NCBI RefSeq assembly: GCF_000716595.1
Contig: NZ_JNXC01000010.1
Span: 1 to 64,000 of the forward strand
Reading direction: 5' to 3'
Origin: Saccharothrix sp. NRRL B-16314
GTDB lineage: Bacteria > Actinomycetota > Actinomycetes > Mycobacteriales > Pseudonocardiaceae
DNA: 64,000 nt
Position 1 is the stretch's first letter. The number at the start of each line of letters is the position of its first letter. Positions 9,771 through 18,143 of the stretch are shown piece by piece. The position numbers were made by a program, and so were the translations under genes. The notes under the pieces were generated by a model. That model did no database searches, was not told where the DNA came from, and was given only the letters and a program-made list of their open reading frames with translations.

Positions 9771-9793
9771 TACAACGTTGTATCAACGATGTA
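9771..9793. promoter_or_regulatory. LacI-type operator(s) between lacI-galK and the GH2 gene
   Basis: A perfect 12-bp palindrome TACAACGTTGTA with a central CG lies at 9771-9782. It is followed at once by a degenerate second copy (TCAACGATGTA, 9783-9793). A central CG dyad is the hallmark of LacI-family operators. The site lies about 97 bp upstream of the regulator start and 77 bp upstream of the glycosidase start, where it could control both directions. Confidence 0.65.
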
Positions 9794-9869
9794 AGAACTG
9801 CAAGTGACTCAGGTCACCCAGCTCACCCAGCACCCACGTCACCAGCACCCTGCCGATCGTGGAGCCACC

Positions 9870-12593
9870 ATGCGCAAGCTGTTGTCCGCGCTCACCGGGC
9901 TACTCGTCCTGAGCACCCTCGTCATCGCGCTGCCCGGCACCGCTTCCGCGGCCGTCTGGCAGCCCAAACCGGCACCCCTGACCACGCCGTGGACGGCCCA
10001 GGTGTCACCGACCAACGCGCTGCCCGAGTACCCGCGCCCGCAGCTGGTCCGGTCGGACTGGCTCAACCTCAACGGCGTCTGGGAGTTCGCCGGCGCGCCG
10101 AACCTCTCCTCGCCGCCGTTCGGTCGGACGCTGGCCGAGGGCGTCCTCGTGCCCTACCCGATCGAGTCCGCGCTGTCGGGCGTCAAGCGGCACGAGGACC
10201 ACATGTTCTACCGCCGCACCTTCACCACCCCGGCCCAGTGGAACGGCCGCCGGGTGAAGCTGAACTTCGGCGCGGTCACCTGGGAGACCCGCGTCTGGGT
10301 GAACGGCGTCAGCGTCGGCACCCACACCGGCGGCTTCGACGCGTTCTCGTTCGACATCACCAACGCCCTCCGGGCCGGTGCGAACGAGGTGATCGTCGGA
10401 GTCCGGTCCACAGTGGACGGGGGCCAGTACCCGATCGGCAAGCAGCGCCGGAACCCGGGCGGCATCTTCTACACCGCGGCCTCCGGCATCTGGCAGACGG
10501 TGTGGCTGGAGCCGGTCGCGGCCAACCACGTCACCCGGCTCGACACCACCCCGGACGTTCCCGCGGGCGTGCTCGACCTGGTGGTCCAGGGCACGGCGGG
10601 CCAGCAGGTGCGGGCCGAGGTGCTGTCCGGCGGCAAGGTCGTCGGCACGGCCAACGGCACGGTCGGCGGCCACCTCAGGGTCCCCGTGCCGAACGCCAGG
10701 CTGTGGTCACCCGACGACCCGTTCCTCTACGACCTGCGCGTCACCCTGGGCAGCGACGTCGTCACCGGCTACTTCGGCATGAGGTCGCTGGGCAAGGCGA
10801 TGGTCGGCGGCGTGATGCGCCCGCTCCTCAACGGCAAGTTCGTGTTCCAGCTCGGCACGCTCGACCAGGGCTACTGGCCGGACGGCATCTACACCGCGCC
10901 CACGGACGCCGCCCTGCGGTTCGACCTCGAACGCCAGAAGGCGCTCGGCTTCAACATGGTGCGCAAGCACATCAAGGTCGAACCCGCCCGCTGGTACTAC
11001 CACGCCGACCGGCTCGGCCTGATGGTGTGGCAGGACATGCCGTCGCTGGACGCGGTGGACGACGTGCCGAACGGGCACACCCACTTCGAGTCCGAGCTGC
11101 GGCGGATGATCGACCAGCTCAAGGGCATCACGTCGATCGTGCAGTGGGTGCCGTTCAACGAGGGCTGGGGCGAGTACGACGCGGGCCGCATCGTGAACCT
11201 GGTCCGGTCGATCGACGACACCCGCCTGATCAACCACAACTCGGGCTCGAACTGCTGCGTCTCCGACCCGGACCCGGGCAACGGCGACATCATCGACGAC
11301 CACGCGTACCAGATGTCCAGCGGCACCAGGCAGCCCGATGCCAACCGGGTCGCGGTGCTCGGCGAGTTCGGCGGACTGGGGCGGCGCATCGTCGGCCACG
11401 AGTGGCAGCCGGGCGCGGGCTTCGCGTACGGCGAGCTGTTCCCCGACGAGACGTCGCTGACCGGCCGGTACGTGGAGATCACCAAGGAGGTCGGCAGGTT
11501 CGTGCACGCGCGAGGGCTGTCGGCGTCCGTCTACACCGAGCCCTACGACGTGGAGAACGAGGTCAACGGCTTCTACACGTACGACCGGCAGGTGCTGAAG
11601 GTGACCGAGGCACGGGTGCGCGAGGTGAACCAGCGCGTGCTGGCGATGGCCAACGGCACCGAGGTCGGCCGTGGCGAGACGATCTCGCTGCGGGTCACCA
11701 CGCCCGGCTTCACCGACCGCCACCTGCGGCACCGCGATTCGCTGGCGCGCACCGACGTGATCGGCGACGACGCCGGCCGGTTGGACGCCACGTTCTGGGC
11801 CAGGCCGGGTCTGGCGGACGCGGCCTGCCTGTCGTTCGAGTCGCGCAACTTCCCGGGTCGGTTCCTGCGGCACTCGGCCTTCCGGGTGCGGTCGGACGCC
11901 AACGACGGGTCGACCGGGTTCGCCGGCGACGCCACGTTCTGCGCGCGTCCCGGATCGGGCGGCACGGCGCTGGAGTCGCGCAACCTGCCCGGTCACTTCA
12001 TCCGGCACTACGCCGAGGGCGTGTACGTGGCCCGTTCGGGCGGTCCGAACCCCTGGGACAGCGCGACGAGCTTCGCGGCGGACACGACGTGGGCGGCGGT
12101 CGTCCCGCTCTGGCGCAGCGGCGCGGACCTGCCGCTGGACCAGGCGCGGTCGTTCCGGGTGGTCACGCCGGGCTTCACCGACCGGTACCTGCGGCACCGG
12201 GAGAGCCTGGCCCGGACGGACGTGGTGGACGCGGCGAGTCCGGAGCTGGTGAAGGCCGACGCGACGTTCATCGTGCGGCGTGGCCTGGCGGAGCCGTCGT
12301 GCTACTCGTTCGAGTCGCGCAACCTGCCGGGGCAGTACCTGCGGCACGCGGCGTTCCGGGTGCGGCTGGCCGCCTCGGACGGCACCGACCTGTTCCGGAA
12401 GGACGCGACGTTCTGCGCCCAGCCGGGGGCCGGCGGCGTCCGGCTGACGTCGGTCAACGAGCTGGGCGCGAGCATGCGGCACTTCGCGGAGGAGGTGTGG
12501 GTGGCGGTGAACGGCGGCGCCCACGTCTACGACAGCCCGACGTCCTATGACGCGGACGTGAGCTGGGCCGTCACCGCGCCCTGGGCTCCTTAG
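9870..12593 (+). CDS. Secreted glycoside hydrolase family 2 protein with two C-terminal AbfB (CBM42-like) domains
   Basis: A 907-residue exported enzyme. I chose ATG 9870 because GGAG precedes it by 5 nt and the product begins with a signal peptide (MRKLLSALTGLLVLSTLVIA, cleaved after ASA). GH2 jelly-roll, Ig-like and TIM-barrel domains follow. The acid/base Glu431 lies in PFNEGWGE and the probable nucleophile Glu499 in LGEFGGLG. The C-terminal third is a tandem duplication of AbfB domains (about residues 605-745 and 760-905), each opening with V(T/V)TPGFTDR(H/Y)LRHR and repeating FESRN(F/L)PG. AbfB domains bind arabinofuranose side chains, so the enzyme likely removes galactose- or arabinose-type residues from plant polysaccharides. 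It is divergent from lacI-galK, which fits use of released galactose. The exact substrate is unknown. Confidence 0.9.
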   Translation: MRKLLSALTGLLVLSTLVIALPGTASAAVWQPKPAPLTTPWTAQVSPTNALPEYPRPQLVRSDWLNLNGVWEFAGAPNLSSPPFGRTLAEGVLVPYPIESALSGVKRHEDHMFYRRTFTTPAQWNGRRVKLNFGAVTWETRVWVNGVSVGTHTGGFDAFSFDITNALRAGANEVIVGVRSTVDGGQYPIGKQRRNPGGIFYTAASGIWQTVWLEPVAANHVTRLDTTPDVPAGVLDLVVQGTAGQQVRAEVLSGGKVVGTANGTVGGHLRVPVPNARLWSPDDPFLYDLRVTLGSDVVTGYFGMRSLGKAMVGGVMRPLLNGKFVFQLGTLDQGYWPDGIYTAPTDAALRFDLERQKALGFNMVRKHIKVEPARWYYHADRLGLMVWQDMPSLDAVDDVPNGHTHFESELRRMIDQLKGITSIVQWVPFNEGWGEYDAGRIVNLVRSIDDTRLINHNSGSNCCVSDPDPGNGDIIDDHAYQMSSGTRQPDANRVAVLGEFGGLGRRIVGHEWQPGAGFAYGELFPDETSLTGRYVEITKEVGRFVHARGLSASVYTEPYDVENEVNGFYTYDRQVLKVTEARVREVNQRVLAMANGTEVGRGETISLRVTTPGFTDRHLRHRDSLARTDVIGDDAGRLDATFWARPGLADAACLSFESRNFPGRFLRHSAFRVRSDANDGSTGFAGDATFCARPGSGGTALESRNLPGHFIRHYAEGVYVARSGGPNPWDSATSFAADTTWAAVVPLWRSGADLPLDQARSFRVVTPGFTDRYLRHRESLARTDVVDAASPELVKADATFIVRRGLAEPSCYSFESRNLPGQYLRHAAFRVRLAASDGTDLFRKDATFCAQPGAGGVRLTSVNELGASMRHFAEEVWVAVNGGAHVYDSPTSYDADVSWAVTAPWAP

Positions 12594-13177
12594 GTCCGGA
12601 GTGGGCTCGCACGGTGGTGAACCTGCCGTGCGGGCCCCTCGGGCGTTCGCCTGGGGCGGACCGAGAGCGCGAGCCACACCAGCGTGCCGCCGACGACGAC
12701 GTGCAGCGCGCTGGTCAGCGGCGTGTCCGGGAGGCGTGCGGCGAAGGTGAACACCGGCAGGGCGATGAGATAAGCCCACACCGGGACTTTCGGGTGCACG
12801 CCGGATCTGATCAAGCTGATCGCGAACAGGACCGTGCCGACGGCGAAGACGAGCGCGCTCGCCGAGAGCACGATCACGGTGGGTGCGGCGAGCTTCGGCT
12901 CGTCGAGGTGGAACAGCACGATGTTCAACGCGTAAGCCGCCGCGCCGAACAGGCCGAGGCCGACGAAGTTCACCACGTACCCGACGGTGCCGAGGGTGGT
13001 GCGCGGCTGCTTGAGGTAGAGGGCGGTCAGGAGCGGCGCGGCCAGCGCGGGCGACACTCCGATCACGAGGCTGGTCGCGGTCGTCTCCCCGACGAACCCC
13101 TCGACCGCGCCCGGCAAGGCGATGAAGAGGCCCGACATGGCACCGGACACGGCGCCGAAACGCAGTAGCGAGTTCAT
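12590..13177 (-). CDS. Six-TM integral membrane protein, unknown function
   Basis: A 195-residue hydrophobic protein with about six transmembrane helices, for example FGAVSGAMSGLFIALPGAV, LVIGVSPALAAPLLTALYL, VGYVVNFVGLGLFGAAAY, VIVLSASALVFAVGTVLFAI and AYLIALPVFTFAARL. No transporter or enzyme motif is evident. Its stop codon overlaps the stop of the convergent glycosidase by 4 bp. The C-terminal tail is Arg-rich, giving a cytoplasmic end by the positive-inside rule. I do not recognise the family beyond similarity in layout to uncharacterised actinomycete membrane proteins. Confidence 0.75.
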   Translation of the reverse strand: MNSLLRFGAVSGAMSGLFIALPGAVEGFVGETTATSLVIGVSPALAAPLLTALYLKQPRTTLGTVGYVVNFVGLGLFGAAAYALNIVLFHLDEPKLAAPTVIVLSASALVFAVGTVLFAISLIRSGVHPKVPVWAYLIALPVFTFAARLPDTPLTSALHVVVGGTLVWLALSVRPRRTPEGPARQVHHRASPLRT

Positions 13178-13383
13178 GGTCGGGACGCTATTCGCGCAGG
13201 TGAGGGCACCGGGAGTGCCGGACGGCCAGACTCGGGGTGCCGATCGGCACGTGCCGGGTGGCGATCTCCGGATGCGCAGGGCTCACCGGCCGGGACGGGT
13301 GGTGCCGGACGCGGCCGTGCGGAGGTTCCGCGTCGGGCGAAAGGCGTTTCCGGTAGTCCGAGTCGTGGTGACAGGATCCGGGC

Positions 13384-14928
13384 ATGTTCTCGGGCGAGTT
13401 CGAGGTGCACCTGACCGGCTCCGCGCACGAGGCGGAAGCGCTGGGCGCGTTCGCGTCCCGGCGGGGTGCGAAGTTCACCCACATCCTGCTCGACCGCGGC
13501 GACACCCCTTCCCAACCGATGCTGACGGTGAACGGCAGCGGCACGCTGGAAGACCTGCGCCGCCTCGCCGACGGGTGGCGGGCCGACCTGGCCGCGGCAG
13601 GGCTGGACGTGCTCCGGGTGAAGATCGAGGCCGCGCCGTGGAACGAGGGTGTGCCCGCGTCCGACCTGGAGGCCTCCGACGAGCTGTACTTCGAGCACCA
13701 CGTGAAGGTGCTGCTGCCCACCCGCGACCGCGACGCGGTGGACGTCCTGCGGTGGGCGGTCTCCGAAACCGGCGCGAGGGTGTCGAGCAACGCCAGGCGG
13801 CGACGCGGTCGGCACGAAGAGCGGTTCCTCACGCAGCGGTGCCGCGGGGTCGGCCGGGCCACCGCCCGGACCCGGCTCGACGCGCTGCTGGCGGTGCTGC
13901 GCGACCGCGGTTACGAGGTGCTGGAGGTCGAGGAGGAGTACGTCGTGCACGACGACGCGCTGCATGTCGACCGCGGGTGGCTCGACCCGACCCGGTGGGG
14001 CGATCGGCACACCCTGCTCGACGACCTGCTCGGCAGCGCGGCGTCCCGGGGCCCCGGCACGCCGTCGACCTTCCACCCGCTGGCGGCCGAGGGGTGCGAG
14101 GTCCGGCAGCACCGGGTGTTCGACCCGGCGCTCAAGCACTTCGACCACGCCTACCGGGCGGGTGAGCCGGTGTTCGGCGACGAGGCCGAAGGCGTCCGGT
14201 GGTCGGCCGCCCGGCGGGCCGCGATGGCGCACGTGCTCGCGGTGGTGGCGGCCTCGCCGTGGGCGGGGAACCTGGTGCTGCGCGGCAGCGTCGCGCTGCG
14301 CGCATGGCTCGGCGAGGTCGCCCGTGAACCCGGCGACCTGGACTTCGTGGTGGTGCCGAAGACTTTCGCCCCGGACGGCCCGGAGGCGCGGGCGATGCTG
14401 GAGGGCCTGGTGGCCGCCGTCGCCGCCGATCCCGGTCCGGGCCTGCGCGCCGACCAGGCGGTGGCCGAGCACATCTGGACCTACGAGCGGGTGCCGGGCC
14501 GGCGGCTGGTGTTCCCGTTCGACGTCGAGGGCCTGCCGCAGGGCGCGGTGCAGGTGGACGTGGTGTTCAACGAGGACCTGCCCGACGAGCCGGTCACCGT
14601 CGAGGTGCCGCCGCTGGGCACGCGGGTGCTCGCCGCGTCGCCCGCCCTGTCGCTGGCCTGGAAGCTCCAGTGGCTGGTGACCGACATGTACCCGCAGGGC
14701 AAGGACCTGTACGACGCGGTACTGCTCGCCGAGCGCACCCCCGTGTCGCTGGAACTCGTCCGCGACCTGATCCGCCCCGAGATGGGTCACGAGGCCGACG
14801 CCTTCACGTGGGCGTCCGTGCTCGACCTGCGCGTCGACTGGGAGAACTTCCGCGCCGACCGGCCCGGTGTCGAGGGCGACGCCGGGCGGTGGCTGCGCAG
14901 GCTCGCGGACGCGCTGGCCCGCTCGTGA
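13384..14928 (+). CDS. Nucleotidyltransferase (AbiEii-like) with an uncharacterised N-terminal domain
   Basis: A 514-residue two-part protein. The C-terminal half (about residues 280-510) shows a minimal nucleotidyltransferase of the AbiEii/MNT type: LVLRGSVALRAWLG (GS motif), GDLDFVVVP (D-x-D metal pair) and VQVDVVFNEDLP (third Asp), followed by LAWKLQWLV...KDLYDAVLLAE as in AbiEii toxins. The N-terminal 200 residues form a separate domain with the block THILLDRGDTPSQPMLTVNG and VKIEAAPWNEGVP, then EHHVKVLLPTRDRDAVDVL. It may bind RNA or a nucleotide, but I do not know a function. No AbiEi-type antitoxin gene lies beside it, so a classical toxin-antitoxin pair is not supported. Confidence 0.75.
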   Translation: MFSGEFEVHLTGSAHEAEALGAFASRRGAKFTHILLDRGDTPSQPMLTVNGSGTLEDLRRLADGWRADLAAAGLDVLRVKIEAAPWNEGVPASDLEASDELYFEHHVKVLLPTRDRDAVDVLRWAVSETGARVSSNARRRRGRHEERFLTQRCRGVGRATARTRLDALLAVLRDRGYEVLEVEEEYVVHDDALHVDRGWLDPTRWGDRHTLLDDLLGSAASRGPGTPSTFHPLAAEGCEVRQHRVFDPALKHFDHAYRAGEPVFGDEAEGVRWSAARRAAMAHVLAVVAASPWAGNLVLRGSVALRAWLGEVAREPGDLDFVVVPKTFAPDGPEARAMLEGLVAAVAADPGPGLRADQAVAEHIWTYERVPGRRLVFPFDVEGLPQGAVQVDVVFNEDLPDEPVTVEVPPLGTRVLAASPALSLAWKLQWLVTDMYPQGKDLYDAVLLAERTPVSLELVRDLIRPEMGHEADAFTWASVLDLRVDWENFRADRPGVEGDAGRWLRRLADALARS

Positions 14929-15002
14929 ACCGGTGCCGCCCACCGGGTCGGCGGTTCCGGAGCACGGCACTGGAACCCGGCCGGGAGCCGTAGCCTGCGG
15001 TT

Positions 15003-16007
15003 GTGCGTCCTCTGTCGTGGTTGTCGCCCCTGTTGTGCGGGGCGGTGTTGGTGGCCGGCGCGTACGCCGGGTTGGCCGGGCTCGGTGAGACGCGGTGGGC
15101 GCCGTTCGTGCTCGGGCTCGCCGCTCTGGTGCTGGTCGACGCGGTCGGCTCGCGCTACCCGGCGGCGGCCGTGCTGGCGGTGCAGGCGGGGTTGGTGGTG
15201 CTGGTCGCGTTCTCCGACGGGTCGGGCATGGCGCGGGTGTTGTTCCTGCTACTGCCGTTCGGGGCCTACTTCGCGTTCGGCCGGGTGGCCGCGGTGGGGG
15301 TCGGGGTCGCGACGGTCGGTTTCCTCGTCGTCGCCTTCCAGCTCACCGCGCCGGGGTGGACGCGGTCCGTCGAGCACGTGTCCGACCTGCTGATGTTCGG
15401 CATCGGGCTGGTCCTGTCGCTGGCCATGGCCGAGCTGTCCGCCGCCGCCGAGCGGAACCGGGTGGCGCGCGACGTCCACGACGGCCTCGGCCACCACCTG
15501 ACGGCCGTGTCGGTGTTGCTGGAGAAGGCGTCGGCGTTCCGCGACCGCGATCCGGAGGTGGCGGACCGGGCCGTCGCGGACGCCCGCGAGTCGGCCCGGC
15601 GCGCGTTGGAGGACGTGCGCACGTCGGTCCGCGCACTGCACGGACCCTTCCGGCTGGGCGAGTCGCTGGCAGGGTTGACGCGAGGGCTGGGCGTGTCGAT
15701 CGACTGCACGGGCGACGAATCCCGTTACGCACCGGGCACCCTGCTCGCGCTCTACCGGGCCGCGCAGGAGGGGATCACCAACGCGATGCGACACGCTCAG
15801 GGCTCGGACGTGCGGGTGACGGTCCACTGCGGACCGCGCGAGGCCCGGCTCGTGGTGGCCGACGACGGTCCCGGTTTCCCGCCCGGACGCGAGGGTTTCG
15901 GGCTGAACGGGCTGCGCGAGCGGATCGCGCGCGCCGGTGGTTCGGTCGAGGTCGTCGGCGGCTCGGGCACCCGGCTCACCGTCGTGGTGCCGAGGGGGTC
16001 GGCGTGA
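15003..16007 (+). CDS. Sensor histidine kinase, NarL-type partner
   Basis: A 334-residue membrane histidine kinase starting at GTG 15003. The N-terminal half holds four or five transmembrane helices (AVLVAGAYAGLAGLG, AALVLVDAVG, VLFLLLPFGAYFAFG, ATVGFLVVAFQL, LLMFGIGLVLSLAMA). The HisKA_3 dimerisation box is RVARDVHDGLGHHLT with phospho-acceptor His159. The HATPase domain includes AAQEGITNAMRHA (N box), VVADDGPGF (G1) and GFGLNGLRERI (G2). It senses an unknown membrane-linked signal and phosphorylates the response regulator whose start overlaps its stop by 4 bp (GTGA). Confidence 0.93.
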   Translation: MRPLSWLSPLLCGAVLVAGAYAGLAGLGETRWAPFVLGLAALVLVDAVGSRYPAAAVLAVQAGLVVLVAFSDGSGMARVLFLLLPFGAYFAFGRVAAVGVGVATVGFLVVAFQLTAPGWTRSVEHVSDLLMFGIGLVLSLAMAELSAAAERNRVARDVHDGLGHHLTAVSVLLEKASAFRDRDPEVADRAVADARESARRALEDVRTSVRALHGPFRLGESLAGLTRGLGVSIDCTGDESRYAPGTLLALYRAAQEGITNAMRHAQGSDVRVTVHCGPREARLVVADDGPGFPPGREGFGLNGLRERIARAGGSVEVVGGSGTRLTVVVPRGSA

Positions 16008-16639
16008 GCGACGTGCGCGTGGTCGTGGTGGACGACCAGCTGCTCATCCGGGAGAGCATCGCCGCCCTGCTTGACCTCCAACCGGGCGTCTCGGTGGTCG
16101 GCACGGCCGGCGACGGCAGGGCCGCGGTCGACCTCGCCGTCGCCGAGGACCCGGACGTGGTCCTGATGGACGTGCGGATGCCGGTGATGGACGGCATCGA
16201 CGCGCTCGGCGTGCTCCGCCGCCGCAACCCGCGCACCAGGGTCGTCATGCTGACCACGTTCGACGACGAGGAGTACGTGGTGCGCGCCCTGAAAGCGGGG
16301 GCGAGCGGTTACCTGCTCAAGGACCGGCCCGCGGTCGAACTGGCCGCCGCCGTCCGGCTCGCGCACTCCGGCGTGGTCCAGTTCGACCCGGCCGCCGCGG
16401 CCAGGCTGGCGACGGCGCTGGGGCACGAACGGCCGGTGCCGCACGACCTCGACCTCACCGAGCGCGAGGTGGACGTGCTGCGGCTGGTCGCCACCGGTTC
16501 CACCAACCGGGAGATCGCCGGACGCCTGCACCTGAGCGAGGGCACGGTGAAGAACCACGTCTCCCGCATCCTGGGCCGGCTCGGCCTGCGCGACCGCACG
16601 CAGGCCGCCGTCTACGCCCGCGACCACGGACTCCTCTAG
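16004..16639 (+). CDS. NarL/FixJ-family response regulator
   Basis: A 211-residue regulator starting at a GTG that overlaps the kinase stop (GTGA). The receiver domain has VVVDDQLLIRES (acidic pocket), VVLMDVRMPVMDG with phospho-acceptor Asp56, the TTFDDEEYV switch, and LKAGASGYLLKD with the conserved Lys. The C-terminal LuxR-type helix-turn-helix is LTEREVDVLRLVATGSTNRE followed by IAGRLHLSEGTVKNHVSRIL. It forms a two-component pair with the upstream kinase; the targets are unknown. It converges on the subtilisin-like gene with only 5 nt between stops. Confidence 0.95.
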   Translation: MSDVRVVVVDDQLLIRESIAALLDLQPGVSVVGTAGDGRAAVDLAVAEDPDVVLMDVRMPVMDGIDALGVLRRRNPRTRVVMLTTFDDEEYVVRALKAGASGYLLKDRPAVELAAAVRLAHSGVVQFDPAAAARLATALGHERPVPHDLDLTEREVDVLRLVATGSTNREIAGRLHLSEGTVKNHVSRILGRLGLRDRTQAAVYARDHGLL

Positions 16640-16644
16640 GTCGG

Positions 16645-17880
16645 TCAGACCGGGACCATGCCCATGAACAGCAACAGGTTCGGCGATCCCGTGCCCGGGT
16701 TCGTGATCACGCCGGGGGTGGCGTTGGCCCGCAGCGCCTCGGCCACCGCGATCGCCGAGTCACCAGGGAACCTGTGCCGCCACAACGCCGCCACGCCCGC
16801 CGCGTGCGCGGACGCCGTGGACCCGCTGATGGTCGAGTACGCGGTGTCCGACGTGCCCCACGCCGACGTGATGTTCACGCCGGGCGCCCACACGTCGATG
16901 CACGGCCCGTAGTTGGAGAAGCTCGCCTTCGCGTCGTTGATGTCCGTCGCGCCCACCGTCGTGGCCAGCGGAGTGCTGCCGGGGGAGTAGTTGCACGCGT
17001 TGGCGTTCGAGCTCCCCGACACCACCGAGTAGTGCACGTTCGCGTTGATCGACGCGGTGATGGCGTTGTTGAACGGCTGGTTCAGCGCGCCGCCCAACGT
17101 CATCAGCGCGACGGCCTTCCGACCACTGGCCGCCGCGTCGTTGGTCGCCCAGTCGATGCCCGCGATGATCTGCGAGTACGTGCCGGAGCCCTGGCAGTTG
17201 AGCACCCGCACGGACACCAGCGTCACGTCCTTCGCCACGCCGGTGGTCTGGCCGCCGACCGTGGCGGCCATGTGCGTGCCGTGCCCGTTGCAGTCGTTGC
17301 CGGGCGGGGTGACGCCGCCGACGGTGTCCAGGCCGGGCACGGCCCGACCCTCGAACTCCTGGTGCGTGTACCGGATGCCGGTGCCGAAGATGTACGCCCG
17401 CACGGCCGACGCGGTGTTCGGGTGGAAGTACTTGTGGTCCAGCGGCAGGGAGCGCTGGTCGATCCGGTCCAGGCCCCACGACGGCGGGTCCGGCTGCACG
17501 CCGAGGGCCTGCGCGCTGACGTCCGGCGGGGCGACCTCCCGAGCGGTGACGTCCTGGCTGATGACGTCCTGGGCGGCCAGCCGGACCCGCACGTCCTGGG
17601 CGACGTAGGCGACGCGCGGGTCGGCGGCGAGCCTTCTGGCCTCCACCGGGTTCGCCCTCATCGCGAACCCGGCCAACGCCGTCCGGTAGGTGAACGTGAC
17701 GCCGGGCGCGGCGGTCATGGCGGCCAGGTCGTCGTGCCGCTTCAGCACCACGATGTAGCTGCCCGCCACGGCGTGCGGGTGATCGCTGTAGAGCACCGCA
17801 CCGATCGGGGCGGCGTGCGCGGGCGCGGCGGCGACGCCGGCCAACAGCGCGCTCGCCACCGCCAGATGTCTGATCTTCAC
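16645..17880 (-). CDS. Secreted subtilisin-like (S8) protein with a degenerate active site, probable pseudopeptidase
   Basis: A 411-residue exported protein with a signal peptide (MKIRHLAVASALLAGVAAAP), an I9-type propeptide (SYIVVLKRHDDLAAM to about residue 100) and a proteinase-K/aqualysin-like S8 domain. The fold markers are excellent (NANACNYSP, TTVGATDINDAKASFSNYG, WAPGVNITSAW). However, the catalytic Asp block reads AYIFGTGIR with Gly166 in place of Asp. The oxyanion Asn is Ser290 (SGSSNANAC instead of GNSNANAC). The Ser block ISGTSMA(T/S)PH has become ISGSTASAH, one residue short. Only His200 of the triad (NGHGTHM) is clearly kept. The reading frame is intact, which argues for a retained non-proteolytic role such as binding or inhibition. 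The propeptide linker carries xxxDV/xxxEV pentapeptide repeats. Confidence 0.85.
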   Translation of the reverse strand: MKIRHLAVASALLAGVAAAPAHAAPIGAVLYSDHPHAVAGSYIVVLKRHDDLAAMTAAPGVTFTYRTALAGFAMRANPVEARRLAADPRVAYVAQDVRVRLAAQDVISQDVTAREVAPPDVSAQALGVQPDPPSWGLDRIDQRSLPLDHKYFHPNTASAVRAYIFGTGIRYTHQEFEGRAVPGLDTVGGVTPPGNDCNGHGTHMAATVGGQTTGVAKDVTLVSVRVLNCQGSGTYSQIIAGIDWATNDAAASGRKAVALMTLGGALNQPFNNAITASINANVHYSVVSGSSNANACNYSPGSTPLATTVGATDINDAKASFSNYGPCIDVWAPGVNITSAWGTSDTAYSTISGSTASAHAAGVAALWRHRFPGDSAIAVAEALRANATPGVITNPGTGSPNLLLFMGMVPV

Positions 17881-18012
17881 AGCTCCTCCACCATGCAGGG
17901 GTCAGTCGGGGAACGTGCCGATGTGCCTTTGAACCACAGCACGGCGGTGCGGGCGACGACAGGTCCGATCAGAGTTCAACATCAGTCGCTCGGGCGTTAA
18001 CTTTCAGTCGAT

Positions 18013-18044
18013 AAGGTGACCTTGACTGCATTCGGTGGTCACCA
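18013..18044. promoter_or_regulatory. Paired GGTNACC inverted repeats in the divergent intergenic region
   Basis: AAGGTGACCTT (18013-18023) and TGGTCACCA (18036-18044) share the dyad GGTNACC. Their centres are 22 bp apart, two helical turns. They lie in the 263-bp gap between the divergent subtilisin-like and protease-nuclease genes, so one regulator could control both. The remainder of 17881-18143 holds no gene. Confidence 0.4.
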
Positions 18045-18143
18045 TTGGGCTGAACGGGTGAACGCGTGCGGTCCGGGCTAACACCGGATCGGGGGACGTC
18101 GACAGCAAGGCACCGACGCGCGCACTCAGGGGGTTCGGCGGTC

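Noticed and set aside
13384..14928. Classical AbiE toxin-antitoxin pair
   Set aside because: Only the AbiEii-like half is present; neighbours are a membrane protein and a two-component system.
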